NCBI RefSeq assembly: GCF_003459505.1
Contig: NZ_QRWD01000009.1
Coordinates: 31,660 to 95,659 of the forward strand
DNA from: Collinsella sp. AF20-14LB
GTDB taxonomy: Bacteria; Actinomycetota; Coriobacteriia; Coriobacteriales; Coriobacteriaceae
Length of the DNA stretch: 64,000 nucleotides
Direction of reading: 5' to 3'
The notes beneath the pieces were generated by a model. The model did not search any database, was not told the origin of the DNA, and saw only the letters and a list, made by a program, of their open reading frames with translations. Positions 7,811 through 15,853 of this stretch are shown one piece after another. The position numbers and the translations under genes were made by a program. The first letter of the stretch is position 1. Every line of letters starts with the position of its first letter.

Positions 7811-8587
7811 CTAGTAGCTCACCTGGCAGGGGATGCCGAGGGCGCGCACGCGCGCGGCAATCTTGTCGAGCACCTCGGGCGCCGCTTTGGCAAGGCCGGC
7901 GACCGGTGTCTCGCGCGCCACCGTGTAGATGGTCGCTTCTTGCGGGCGAATGCGCTCAAGCGCCGCGAGCCAGGGGGCAACGTACTCCTCGCCGGTGTTG
8001 TCGATGAGCTTGCCCTGATACTCGCCGGTCAAAAAGATCGTCTGGATAATAACGTGACCGTCAAAGCTTGCGAACGTCTCGATCTGGTGCTCGACGTCGT
8101 AGGGGCCGACAGGCTGGTCGAGCAGCTGGATAAACGCCGGGTCGACGGTATCGAGCTTAAGAATGTTGTCGTTGACCATCATGAGCGCATCGTGTACCTG
8201 GGGACGGTCGGCGCGCGTGCCGTTGGAGAGCACGGCAATCTTGGTGTTTGGGGCCAGCTGGTCGCGAAGCGCGACGGCACCGGCGATGGCCTGCGGAAAC
8301 TCCGGCGCGGCGGTGGGCTCGCCGTTGCCTGCGAAGGTGATCACATCGGGGAGCTCGCCCTCGGCTGCCATCTCGCGCAGCTTTGCCTCGAGCGTGTCGA
8401 GCACCACGGCAGCCGTGTTATACGGCTCGTGGCAGGGGCGCTCGGCGTTGAGGCCGTTTTCGCAGTAAATGCAGTCGAACGTGCAGATTTTGCCGCTGGC
8501 CGGCATCATGTTGACGCCGAGCGAGAGACCAAGGCGACGGCTGCGAACGGGCCCAAAGATGGGGCTGGCATTCAAAAACGTAGACAT
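7811..8587 (-). CDS. Radical SAM protein
   Basis: A 258-residue radical SAM enzyme. The 4Fe-4S binding motif CTFDCIYC has its cysteines at 35, 39 and 42, followed by FAGNGEPTAAPEF, the usual glycine-rich SAM-binding element. The size and the N-terminal segment FGPVRSRRLGLSLGVN resemble the short YfkAB/MoaA-like group that is often left uncharacterised. Two ATG codons six bases apart (8593 and 8587) follow GAGGAG; the second has the better nine-base spacing and is used here. The reaction cannot be assigned. Confidence 0.85.
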   Translation of the reverse strand: MSTFLNASPIFGPVRSRRLGLSLGVNMMPASGKICTFDCIYCENGLNAERPCHEPYNTAAVVLDTLEAKLREMAAEGELPDVITFAGNGEPTAAPEFPQAIAGAVALRDQLAPNTKIAVLSNGTRADRPQVHDALMMVNDNILKLDTVDPAFIQLLDQPVGPYDVEHQIETFASFDGHVIIQTIFLTGEYQGKLIDNTGEEYVAPWLAALERIRPQEATIYTVARETPVAGLAKAAPEVLDKIAARVRALGIPCQVSY

Positions 8588-8812
8588 AGACATATGCTCC
8601 TCAAGACAATTGTGCCTAAGCATAGCATCGGCTCCGAAGCAAGGTGCGGGCTCTTGCTTTACAAGTTTCGTTTTTGCACGTCGCTCATTATGCCGTGCCA
8701 TGAAAAGCCTCAGGTCGGGTACAGTTAATCTGTTAACAAAGCGTAAAGCAATGCGGGTCTATCCAACCGTGCTGACGGGCAACTGGATGGGCATTGACGA
8801 TGGGAACACAGT

Positions 8813-9610
8813 ATGGATTATACGGTTGAGAATGCGGGCACCACGATCGCCTGTCGCGAGTATGCCGGCCCGGTTGTATCGTCCGATACGCCCGCCTTGG
8901 TGTGCGTGCACGGCGCCTGCGTCGACGGCGTCTTCTTTGACGCCATCGCCCGCGAGCTCGCCTGTGACTACCGCGTCATTGCCTACGACCGCCGTGGTTG
9001 CGGCGAGAGCGGCGACGCTGCAGACGGACGCTACGACCTCGCCGCCCAGGCTGCCGACCTGCAGGCCGTTATCGAGCATATTGGCGCTCCGGCAAACGTG
9101 CTCGCGCACAGTGCCGGTACGCTGGTGACGCTGGAGCTCCTCCGTGCAAACCCTGCCATAATCTCGCGTGCGATTCTGCATGAACCCGCCGTGACAAACG
9201 AGGGTGCCGGCCTGGGCGCGGCCCCGGTTTTGCTCGAGATGATCGCCGCGGGAAAGGTCTCGAGGGCATTACGGGCCTTCCTGGGCGCCATCGGCGATTC
9301 GGACCCTGAGGCTCCCAAGTTAACCGAGGCAGAAGCCAAGCATGCCCTGCGCAACGGCCGCAGTTTCATGGCAAACGAATACGAGACCACTATGACCTAC
9401 GTTCCCGATTGGAATCGCGCCCGCGCATCGAAAACGGTGGCCGCCGTATTCCTGGGCGAGCTCTCGATTGGCACGCCCCGCGAGGCGGGCACGAGGACAG
9501 CAGCTGAGCTCTTGGACTGTCCGCTCGTAACGGTTCCCGGCGCGCACAACGGGCTGCGCGATCGCCCGACAGCGACCGCGCAGGCTGCCCGCGGCATCTT
9601 GGGGCTCTAG
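8813..9610 (+). CDS. Alpha/beta hydrolase
   Basis: A 265-residue alpha/beta-fold hydrolase. VCVHGACVDG is the oxyanion-hole HG segment, AYDRRGCGESG follows, and AHSAGT carries the nucleophile elbow with Ser100. The late histidine is in PGAHNGLRDRP. No membrane segment or signal peptide is present, so it acts in the cytoplasm. The substrate is unknown; esterase, lactonase and haloperoxidase-like roles all fit this fold. Confidence 0.85.
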   Translation: MDYTVENAGTTIACREYAGPVVSSDTPALVCVHGACVDGVFFDAIARELACDYRVIAYDRRGCGESGDAADGRYDLAAQAADLQAVIEHIGAPANVLAHSAGTLVTLELLRANPAIISRAILHEPAVTNEGAGLGAAPVLLEMIAAGKVSRALRAFLGAIGDSDPEAPKLTEAEAKHALRNGRSFMANEYETTMTYVPDWNRARASKTVAAVFLGELSIGTPREAGTRTAAELLDCPLVTVPGAHNGLRDRPTATAQAARGILGL

Positions 9611-9819
9611 CGGCCGAATCATCAAACGGGCTTCTTTCGTAGACGTTTCGGCTGTGTTAACAAAGGTGCTCAAAACCCAACGTCTGCGGCTTCAACCCTA
9701 CCGTCTGCCAACTCATGAAAAAGAAACGGTATTCACGTGTGTACCTGCATCGACAAGGTGCTACCCTTGTAACATTTGGCACCCACTGCTACCAAGCAAA
9801 ACTACTGAAAGGGCCCCCT

Positions 9820-11703
9820 ATGCTCAATAATCACGAGGCCAATCTAACCGACGAGGAGGCTGCCGCCGAGGTCGCCCGTGTCGCGAAAACCTACCCCGTG
9901 GTACGTTTGCTGTCTGTCGATCAGATTAAGGGCGATCCTAACTGCCTGCTCGCCGGCGAGCGGTGTCCCTGTCTGCGCCAGTCAAGTCTTGAAGCCTTGG
10001 CGGCAGGTTCCGAAGAGGTGTCGGAACGGCTGCTCAACGATGGCGTTGAGTACCGCGCTCGCCTGCGCCCTCTGAAGGTCGAGGGCGAGCCTCACGTCCT
10101 GCTGATGGTGCGTCCGATTGATGAACAGGAGACCGCAGAAGAGGACCTTGTCTACACCGACGTGCTGACGAGCGTGCGCAATCGCCGATATTACGAGGAA
10201 AAGCTTCGCAGCGCCCGCATGCAGGCCGGTGTGGCCATGATCGACCTTGATGATTTTAGGGTCTTCAACGATACCTGTGGCCGTCATGCCGGCGACCTTG
10301 CACTCGGTGCGGTGGCGACGGCCATACGAGGCAGTATTCGTTCGACTGATGAGCTTGTCCGCTATGGTTGCGATAAGTTTGTGGCCGTCATGCCCAATAT
10401 CCCCTCCGATGACTTCGCCCGTCGTCTGCGTCACGTATCCGATGCCGTTCATTCCGCGATTATTCCGGGCCATGAGCGTGTTAGCTTGACAGCATGTGTT
10501 GGTGGCGTTCGCATTAATGGCGAGACGGTCGATGAGGGCGTTGGCCGCGCTGTCCAATTACTGAGCCGCGCTAAGGCAAAAGCCGGTACGGTCGTGACCG
10601 ATACCGATTCCGTCGATACCTTCCAAAGCGAAAAGCCTTCGGTGCTTATCGTCGATGACTCCGAGATGAACCGAGCTATTCTCAGCGAGATGCTCAAGGA
10701 CGAGTATTGCATCCTCGAGGCCGATAGCGGTCGTGCAGCGCTCGACATGGTCGACCGCTATGGTGATGAGCTGTCGCTCGTGCTGCTGGACATTGTCATG
10801 CCGGGCATGAACGGCTTTGAGGTGTTGGGCGATCTGTCGCGCCGGTCGATTATTGACAATCTGCCTGTCATCATGATCTCGAGCGAAGATTCCGACGATG
10901 TGGTGCTGCGCGCGTATGAGCTGGGTGCCTCGGACTATGTCAACCGCCCGTTTGACTCCCGTGTCGTGCGCCGCCGTGTAAGCAACACCATCCGCCTGTA
11001 CGCCAAACAGCGCCGCCTGACGAGCCTGCTGTCCCAGCAGTACAACGAGCGCGTCAAGAACAGCCGCATGCTCATCGACATCATGGCCGGCGTCATGGAG
11101 CTCCGCAATGGCGAGAGCGGCAGGCACGTTACGAACATCGAGAAGCTGACCGAGCTGCTGCTTGGCTGCCTGGTCCACCGTAGCGACAGCATCTCCCTCG
11201 ACAACGAGGAGCGCTCTACGATTGCCCTGGCTTCGGCACTGCACGATATCGGCAAGATGTCGATTGACGATGCGCTTCTCAACAAGCCCGGGCGCCTCAC
11301 GTCCGAGGAGTTCGAGATTATGAAGACGCATACCACGATCGGCGCCGACATGCTGCATGAGCTGGGCCGCCATCACGCCGGCAATGCGCTTATGGAATAT
11401 GCGTACCAGATTGCGCGTTGGCACCACGAGCGCTGGGACGGCAAGGGTTATCCCGATGGCCTTAAGGGCGACGATATCCCCATCGCCGCACAGGTGGTTT
11501 CGGTGGCCGACGTATACGATGCGCTGACGAGCGTGCGCGTGTACAAGGATGCCATCCCGCACGAGGAGGCGATCCAGATGATCCTGGACGGTAAGTGCGG
11601 CACCTTTAACCCGCTGCTGCTCGACTGTCTGCTCGAGGTGCAAGACCGTATTGCCGAAACATTGGCGCGCCCTGCCGAGGTCGTTGCGCTTCCTACGATT
11701 TAG
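9820..11703 (+). CDS. Degenerate GGDEF - receiver - HD-GYP signalling protein
   Basis: A 627-residue multidomain regulator. Residues 1-105 form an unassigned sensor-like region with a CPC motif. Residues 110-260 are a GGDEF domain that keeps the DLDDFRVFND metal site, but the signature is YGCDKF (182-187) instead of GGDEF, so cyclase activity is doubtful. Residues 274-395 are a receiver domain with phosphoacceptor Asp324 in VLLDIVMPG. Residues 415-615 are an HD-GYP phosphodiesterase with HDIGK (475-479), HHERWDGKGYPDG and the ADVYDALTS helix, all intact. It probably degrades cyclic di-GMP when phosphorylated. The start at 9820 follows GAAAGG; an upstream ATG at 9715 looks non-coding. A stand-alone Hpt gene follows 23 bases later. 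Confidence 0.92.
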   Translation: MLNNHEANLTDEEAAAEVARVAKTYPVVRLLSVDQIKGDPNCLLAGERCPCLRQSSLEALAAGSEEVSERLLNDGVEYRARLRPLKVEGEPHVLLMVRPIDEQETAEEDLVYTDVLTSVRNRRYYEEKLRSARMQAGVAMIDLDDFRVFNDTCGRHAGDLALGAVATAIRGSIRSTDELVRYGCDKFVAVMPNIPSDDFARRLRHVSDAVHSAIIPGHERVSLTACVGGVRINGETVDEGVGRAVQLLSRAKAKAGTVVTDTDSVDTFQSEKPSVLIVDDSEMNRAILSEMLKDEYCILEADSGRAALDMVDRYGDELSLVLLDIVMPGMNGFEVLGDLSRRSIIDNLPVIMISSEDSDDVVLRAYELGASDYVNRPFDSRVVRRRVSNTIRLYAKQRRLTSLLSQQYNERVKNSRMLIDIMAGVMELRNGESGRHVTNIEKLTELLLGCLVHRSDSISLDNEERSTIALASALHDIGKMSIDDALLNKPGRLTSEEFEIMKTHTTIGADMLHELGRHHAGNALMEYAYQIARWHHERWDGKGYPDGLKGDDIPIAAQVVSVADVYDALTSVRVYKDAIPHEEAIQMILDGKCGTFNPLLLDCLLEVQDRIAETLARPAEVVALPTI

Positions 11704-11726
11704 TTTGACCAAAGGAGTTTGAATCC

Positions 11727-12083
11727 ATGATTTCCATGCGTGAAGCGTATGAGAAGATCGGCGCCAATTATGATGACGCTTGCACTCGGCTGATGGGCGA
11801 GGAGATGCTTGCCCGCTTTGCCCTCAAGTTTTTGGATGACGAGAGCATGGACAAGCTGGAGGCCGCCATGGCGGCAGGAGACGCCAAGGAAGCGTTTATG
11901 GCAGCTCACACGCTCAAGGGCGTGAGCCAGAACCTGGGATTCGATAATCTGTACGAGCCGGCGGTCGTGGTGACCGAGGCGCTGCGCGGCGCCGATGCCG
12001 TTGACGGCGCTCGCGCGGGAATGCATGCGTTGCAGCAGCAATATGCGGCTACGATGTCGGCCCTGCGCGAGGTGGCCGAGTAA
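11727..12083 (+). CDS. Stand-alone Hpt phosphotransfer protein
   Basis: A 118-residue helical protein with the histidine phosphotransfer signature AAHTLKGVSQNLGF; the histidine is the phosphoryl carrier. It has no kinase or other domain. The gene is 23 bases downstream of the receiver/HD-GYP gene, with AAAGGAG before the start, and is almost certainly co-transcribed with it. It likely passes phosphate from a hybrid kinase elsewhere to the receiver Asp324 of its neighbour, or drains it. Confidence 0.9.
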   Translation: MISMREAYEKIGANYDDACTRLMGEEMLARFALKFLDDESMDKLEAAMAAGDAKEAFMAAHTLKGVSQNLGFDNLYEPAVVVTEALRGADAVDGARAGMHALQQQYAATMSALREVAE

Positions 12084-12107
12084 GAGCTCGCGAGCTTTGA
12101 TGGCTAT

Positions 12108-12171
12108 GAGAGTGGATAATCTCCCGTTTTAGGCCCGGTGGCGACCTCAAAGTGGGAGATTATCCACTCTC
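12108..12171. repeat. Inverted repeat GAGAGTGGATAATCTCCC
   Basis: A perfect 18-bp inverted repeat with a 28-base centre, 25 bases past the Hpt stop. A further partial copy of one arm, ATCCACTCTC, occurs at about 12190-12199. It may act as a terminator but lacks a T-run. Confidence 0.85.
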
Positions 12172-12259
12172 GTTCGATACGTGTCCAAAAATCCACTCTC
12201 ACCCCTTCTGATTGGTGAATGGCCTATGCGCACTGGCGGGGCTTTCCGCATGCAATCCA

Positions 12260-12293
12260 TATCGTTGTTCGATAAACTATTCGGATAACGATA
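12260..12293. promoter_or_regulatory. Candidate operator pair upstream of the DUF2975-XRE unit
   Basis: TATCG-TTGTT-CGATA (12260-12274) is a perfect palindrome; a second CGATA half with a TATTCGG partner lies at 12278-12293. The 16-base site TATCGTTGTTCGATAA matches 14 of 16 bases of a site at 13304-13319 on the opposite strand. It lies 40 bases before the DUF2975 start and is probably bound by the XRE protein encoded by the second gene. Confidence 0.55.
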
Positions 12294-12313
12294 GATTCGA
12301 TGAGGGTGAGTGT

Positions 12314-12874
12314 ATGTCCAACAGCGTTCAGCGTATGGCCAAGGCGGGCGAGACTGTAAGGAAGCTTGGCTTTTGCATGGCGGTCGTTTTTGCGGGAATG
12401 CTCGTCGCTTTTGCCGCGTTGGTTGTTTACGTGATCTGGTATGCGGTTGCAAACGTTGTTTCTGTCGATTCTTTCGGTGTCGTGACGCTTCTCGATGGCG
12501 GGAGCATCGTTATCCCAAGCGGGCTGTGCCTGGCACTCGTCGTGGGTGTTTCGCTTGTCGTTTTGTGCGGAATCAGCCATAACATCTCTCGGGGCGTCTC
12601 GCCCTTTACCAAGACGCATGTGCGGCTTATCCGTGTTCTCGCGCTTGCCTTTGCTGTTAACGCCGCGGTTTCGCTTGTTGGTGCCTATGGATCGGTCAAT
12701 CTCACCATTGGCGGACTGGAGCTTTACATCGTGCCTCATTCCTTCGTTATTGAGATTTGCCAAGGCGCTACCTTTGATGCGGGGTCGTTTATCGGCGCAG
12801 TTGTCTGTCTGTTTATCTCGGCGATCTGGAGTTATGCCTCGCTGCTCCAAGAGCAGTCTGACGAGCTTGTGTAG
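12314..12874 (+). CDS. DUF2975 family membrane protein (YoaS-like)
   Basis: A 186-residue integral membrane protein with four hydrophobic segments (about residues 20-45, 65-90, 108-130 and 155-178) and the ISRGVSPFTKTHVRLIRVLA loop region typical of DUF2975. In Bacillus subtilis the homologous yoaS is paired with yozG, a small XRE regulator, exactly as here with the next gene eight bases downstream. The start at 12314 is preceded by GAGGGTGAG. Molecular function is unknown; the pairing suggests a membrane component that controls or is controlled by the regulator. Confidence 0.8.
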   Translation: MSNSVQRMAKAGETVRKLGFCMAVVFAGMLVAFAALVVYVIWYAVANVVSVDSFGVVTLLDGGSIVIPSGLCLALVVGVSLVVLCGISHNISRGVSPFTKTHVRLIRVLALAFAVNAAVSLVGAYGSVNLTIGGLELYIVPHSFVIEICQGATFDAGSFIGAVVCLFISAIWSYASLLQEQSDELV

Positions 12875-12882
12875 GAGGAAAC

Positions 12883-13212
12883 ATGAGCTATCTCATCATC
12901 GAGCTTGAGACGCAGCTGCTTAAGACCGGAAAGACCAGCGCTGATCTGATTCGGGCGACGGGGCATACTCCGGCGAATATTTCAAAGCTAAGAAACGGAA
13001 AAGTAAAAGCTATTCGCCTTAAGACGCTTCTCGAAATCTGTGATGAGCTTGATTGTCAACCGGGAGATATTATTCAGCGCGTGAGCGAGAAAGAGCTTGA
13101 GGAGCTTATTGTCGAGCGCGCAAAAAATGTTGTGAGACAGATGCGGGATGGCGGAGGCAACGAGGCGTCGCTTCCGACATCAGTCTTTGCTGTCGATTTG
13201 AGTGACGAGTAG
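12883..13212 (+). CDS. Small XRE-family regulator (YozG-like)
   Basis: A 109-residue protein. Residues 8-66 are a Cro-type helix-turn-helix (TGHTPANISKLRNGKVKAIRLKTLLEICDELDCQPGDII), the compact form often annotated as HTH_26. A C-terminal helix of about 40 residues may dimerise or contact the DUF2975 partner. AGGAGG precedes ATG at ideal distance, and the gene lies eight bases after the DUF2975 stop, so the two are translationally coupled. A terminator follows at 13249. It likely represses its own operon and the ABC operon downstream through the TATCG sites. Confidence 0.87.
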   Translation: MSYLIIELETQLLKTGKTSADLIRATGHTPANISKLRNGKVKAIRLKTLLEICDELDCQPGDIIQRVSEKELEELIVERAKNVVRQMRDGGGNEASLPTSVFAVDLSDE

Positions 13213-13248
13213 CTTAAGGCGAACAACTAAAACGAAATATCAGCGTGA

Positions 13249-13281
13249 AGGAACCCGTGTCTAACACGGGTTCTTTCTTTT
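13249..13281 (+). terminator. Rho-independent terminator after the XRE gene
   Basis: GAACCCGTGTCTAACACGGGTTC followed by TTTCTTTT. It separates the DUF2975-XRE unit from the ABC operon, which therefore needs its own promoter. Confidence 0.9.
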
Positions 13282-13289
13282 AGATTATC

Positions 13290-13338
13290 TTGACAAATAT
13301 GTGTTATCGAAAAACAATAACAACTATGGAAAACGATA
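13290..13338 (+). promoter_or_regulatory. Promoter and candidate operators of the ABC operon
   Basis: A consensus -35 TTGACA is at 13290-13295 with a weak -10 about 17 bases on (AACAAT). TATCG-AAAAA-CAATA (13305-13319) and TATGG-AAAA-CGATA (13325-13338) overlap or follow the promoter, about 20 bases apart, the spacing expected for two dimers on one face of the helix. The first matches the site upstream of the DUF2975 gene. Confidence 0.5.
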
Positions 13339-13352
13339 AAGGAAGGAACGAT

Positions 13353-14114
13353 ATGAGCTGTTTTGCTATCAAGCGGAACAGGAGGACAATGAACGCATCA
13401 GCGATAAAGCTATCAAAAGTTTCAAAACGCTACGGGAAACGGCACGTTTTGCATGACGTTTCCTTCGAGGTGGGTCAGTCTGAGCTTTGCGCCCTTGTTG
13501 GTGCAAACGGGGCGGGTAAAAGCACGCTTATTAAAATAGTGCTGGGCCTCTGTGGGCCATCGTCGGGGAGTGTGGAGCTCTTTGGAGGCAAGTCGAAAAA
13601 AGAGCTGAGTCTGATGCGGACGCGTGTCGGCTATGTGCCAGATTCCAGCGGAGCATACCAATCCCTCAGTGCGGCTGAGAATCTTCGGATCCGATGTGCG
13701 GAATGGGGGCTCGATGAGAAACGTGAGGTTCCTCGCGTTTTGAGCCTTGTCGGGCTGGACGTCGATGAGAAAAAGAACGTGGGCAGTTTTTCTCTGGGAA
13801 TGAAACGGCGGCTGGATATAGCTACGGCTTTGTTGGGCGATACCGACGTACTAATTTTCGATGAGCCGGCAAATGGATTGGATCCGTTGGGCATCGAGAG
13901 TATATGGGCCCTTATCGGTCGATTGAATCAAGAACAGGGCAAAACCATGCTTATTTCTAGCCACGACTTGGATGAGCTGGCATCGGTTGCAACATGCTGC
14001 CTGTTTCTTCATGACGGCGAACTGCTGAAAAAGGAATCGATGGACATCATAAGGGATGAGGCGTCGTCCTTAAAAGAGTATTACAGGCGCTTGATGAAGG
14101 CGGTCTCGCTATGA
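13353..14114 (+). CDS. ABC transporter ATP-binding protein
   Basis: A 253-residue ATPase of the drug/antibiotic export type. It has Walker A VGANGAGKST, signature FSLGMKRRLDIA, Walker B VLIFDEPANGLDP and the H-loop ISSHDLDEL. Two starts are possible: 13353 after GGAAGG, or 13389 after AGGAGG, which would give the more usual N-terminus MNASAIKLSKVSKRYG. The family is close to CcmA/BcrA-like exporters with separate ABC-2 permeases. The stop overlaps the next start (ATGA), so the three genes form one operon. Confidence 0.9.
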   Translation: MSCFAIKRNRRTMNASAIKLSKVSKRYGKRHVLHDVSFEVGQSELCALVGANGAGKSTLIKIVLGLCGPSSGSVELFGGKSKKELSLMRTRVGYVPDSSGAYQSLSAAENLRIRCAEWGLDEKREVPRVLSLVGLDVDEKKNVGSFSLGMKRRLDIATALLGDTDVLIFDEPANGLDPLGIESIWALIGRLNQEQGKTMLISSHDLDELASVATCCLFLHDGELLKKESMDIIRDEASSLKEYYRRLMKAVSL

Positions 14115-14936
14115 AGCGGGCGATCCATCCCATAAAGGCAGATATGATGCGTTTGTACAGGATGTTTCCGGCGAAGCTTGGTCTTGCGCTTATGCTGGCG
14201 TTCGGCCTTCTCTTCGGTGTCTTTCTAAAAAAACGGAACAACGTTGCTCGCCTTTGGCAATAGCGTTTTTGGGGAGGATATTGGTTTCTTCTGGAATGTA
14301 ATCGATCCTTCTGCACCCGATGAGTCCCTTGTGCGCAGTGCTTTTGCCGGCACCTCTCTGTTCGTTCCACTCATCGTTTGCCTGGCGATTTTACAGGAGC
14401 ACGGCTATGAAGAGGGATACCGAATTTCTTCAGCAAGAGGTCTTACCCGCTTTTATGGGGTTCTAGCTCATGCGCTTTCGTCTGCTTTAATAATTGGCGC
14501 AGCATATAGTGCGCTTTGCTTTCTTCTGTTTGCAATAGCCATAATACGTGGAGGGCATAGCTACGCGCATGACATGCTGGCTGCATTTTTGCCTGCAATG
14601 ATAGTCAACACCGTATTGGTGATATCGGTTGCGCTGGAGACGGTGACCATCTATCGGATTACAGGCAGCGCTGTATTGAGCGGGGCTGCAATAATAATCG
14701 GATTTGTCATGAGCTTGACGCTCTACGGAGCCTTCCTTCAGGCACCTATACCATCCTTGCGATGGATCTTCTTCCTTCCTGGGCCGTACCTTGGAGTCGG
14801 ATGCGCCCTTGGGTATAGCGATATGGGGCAACTGGCGCTTCTGGGCTATGGCGTGGCAGCCAGCTGTTTATCGGTATTGATTTACGCTCTCGTGAGCTTT
14901 CGTGCTGGGGGTGTGCTCAATGGCTCGTCAGATTAA
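14111..14936 (+). pseudogene. ABC-2 type permease, frameshifted in an A7 run
   Basis: Reading starts at the ATGA overlap with the ATPase (MKRAIHPIKADMMRLYRMF), gives one membrane segment, and meets a stop at 14261-14263. The remaining protein (LLAFGNSVFGEDIG... to 14936) is in the +1 frame. Removing one A from the seven-A run at 14227-14233 joins both parts into a continuous 274-residue permease with six likely membrane segments, matching the 272-residue neighbour in size. This is therefore a one-base indel: a real mutation, a sequencing or assembly error, or a slippery site. If real, the exporter lacks one half of its membrane domain. Confidence 0.85.
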
Positions 14937-15738
14937 AAGATTCCTCCATTCAGAATTGAAGCACGTGAGTAAATGGACGTACGCCTTAATCCCGGTAATT
15001 TATGCGTGCATGGTGGTATTGCAGCTTAATTCTTTCCCGATGTGGTTCTGCAGCCTCCGTGAGAACAGTTTCTTGGGCTTCTTCCCAGACCCGACGCTTC
15101 GGCTATCGGCGGAGGATGTCCTTCTATTTGGTAATGCAGAGGTTTTTCGCGGTCTGCTGTTCAACGTAGCCCCGTTGGCTCATGCATTGTTCTTTCCGTT
15201 CATCGCGGCTTGTATTGTGCCGCGCTTTGTCAGTTCGGGCTTTGTCGAGGAACCGTGGGGGCTGTCGGAGGCTCGGGGAGGGAAGCGGGCGTGCGTTACC
15301 GTTGCGCGAGCGATGCTGTCTTCTTTCGCCCTATTGGGCGCGTTTATCCTGTCAAGTGTCGTTTTGTACTGTCTTAACTGCGCAATCGTTTTGGATGCTC
15401 AACAGTATTTCAACCTGAATATGTTTTGCGATCGACTTCTTCTGGCGAGTGCGGTCTGCCTTGCATACGTGGTCTCTTGCGTGATCGTTGTTTCCTATTT
15501 TGGATCCGGCTTCGGTCCTATTGGCATGCTGTTGCTTGTCAACGTCGTAACGATCTACATACAGGTCGGAGCCAATTCCATGCTTCCGTTTCCGTCCTCG
15601 ATGCTCATGTGGATTTGCGGCGTGACCCCGTTGGGGGACGGTCAATGCGTTTCGATTTTGATTGACTGCCTAATAAACGTAGCAAGCGTTTTTGCCATCT
15701 GCTTTACCGTCGACCGATTGCGGTCGAGATTTCTTTGA
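14920..15738 (+). CDS. ABC-2 type permease subunit
   Basis: A 272-residue integral membrane protein with about six hydrophobic segments and no recognisable catalytic motif. It begins with MARQIKRFLHSELKHVSKWTY, the basic amphipathic N-terminus typical of ABC-2 permeases in lantibiotic-immunity or bacitracin-type exporters. It overlaps the preceding frameshifted permease by 17 bases. An alternative GTG start at 14902 adds six residues. The operon has lower GC than the flanking genes, suggesting acquisition. Substrate unknown. Confidence 0.78.
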   Translation: MARQIKRFLHSELKHVSKWTYALIPVIYACMVVLQLNSFPMWFCSLRENSFLGFFPDPTLRLSAEDVLLFGNAEVFRGLLFNVAPLAHALFFPFIAACIVPRFVSSGFVEEPWGLSEARGGKRACVTVARAMLSSFALLGAFILSSVVLYCLNCAIVLDAQQYFNLNMFCDRLLLASAVCLAYVVSCVIVVSYFGSGFGPIGMLLLVNVVTIYIQVGANSMLPFPSSMLMWICGVTPLGDGQCVSILIDCLINVASVFAICFTVDRLRSRFL

Positions 15739-15776
15739 TTGTTTGTGAGGGATAATCATACCGAGCATATCAAATA

Positions 15777-15820
15777 CAGGGGGGGGCGGGCACCGTAGCT
15801 GGTGTCCGCCCCCCCCCCTG
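15777..15820 (+). terminator. Terminator-like hairpin with long G and C runs
   Basis: An eight-G run followed by CGGGCACC pairs with GGTGTCCG and a ten-C run. It lies 38 bases past the permease stop. The homopolymers are unequal in length and sensitive to sequencing error. Confidence 0.75.
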
Positions 15821-15853
15821 GCTTAGGAGGCTTTAACCTGAGTGGTTCGCGAG

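Noticed and set aside
14244-14936. Separate permease gene starting at an internal TTG
   Set aside because: The N-terminal part lies in the other frame directly upstream, coupled to the ATPase by ATGA; one-base correction joins them, so it is one broken gene.
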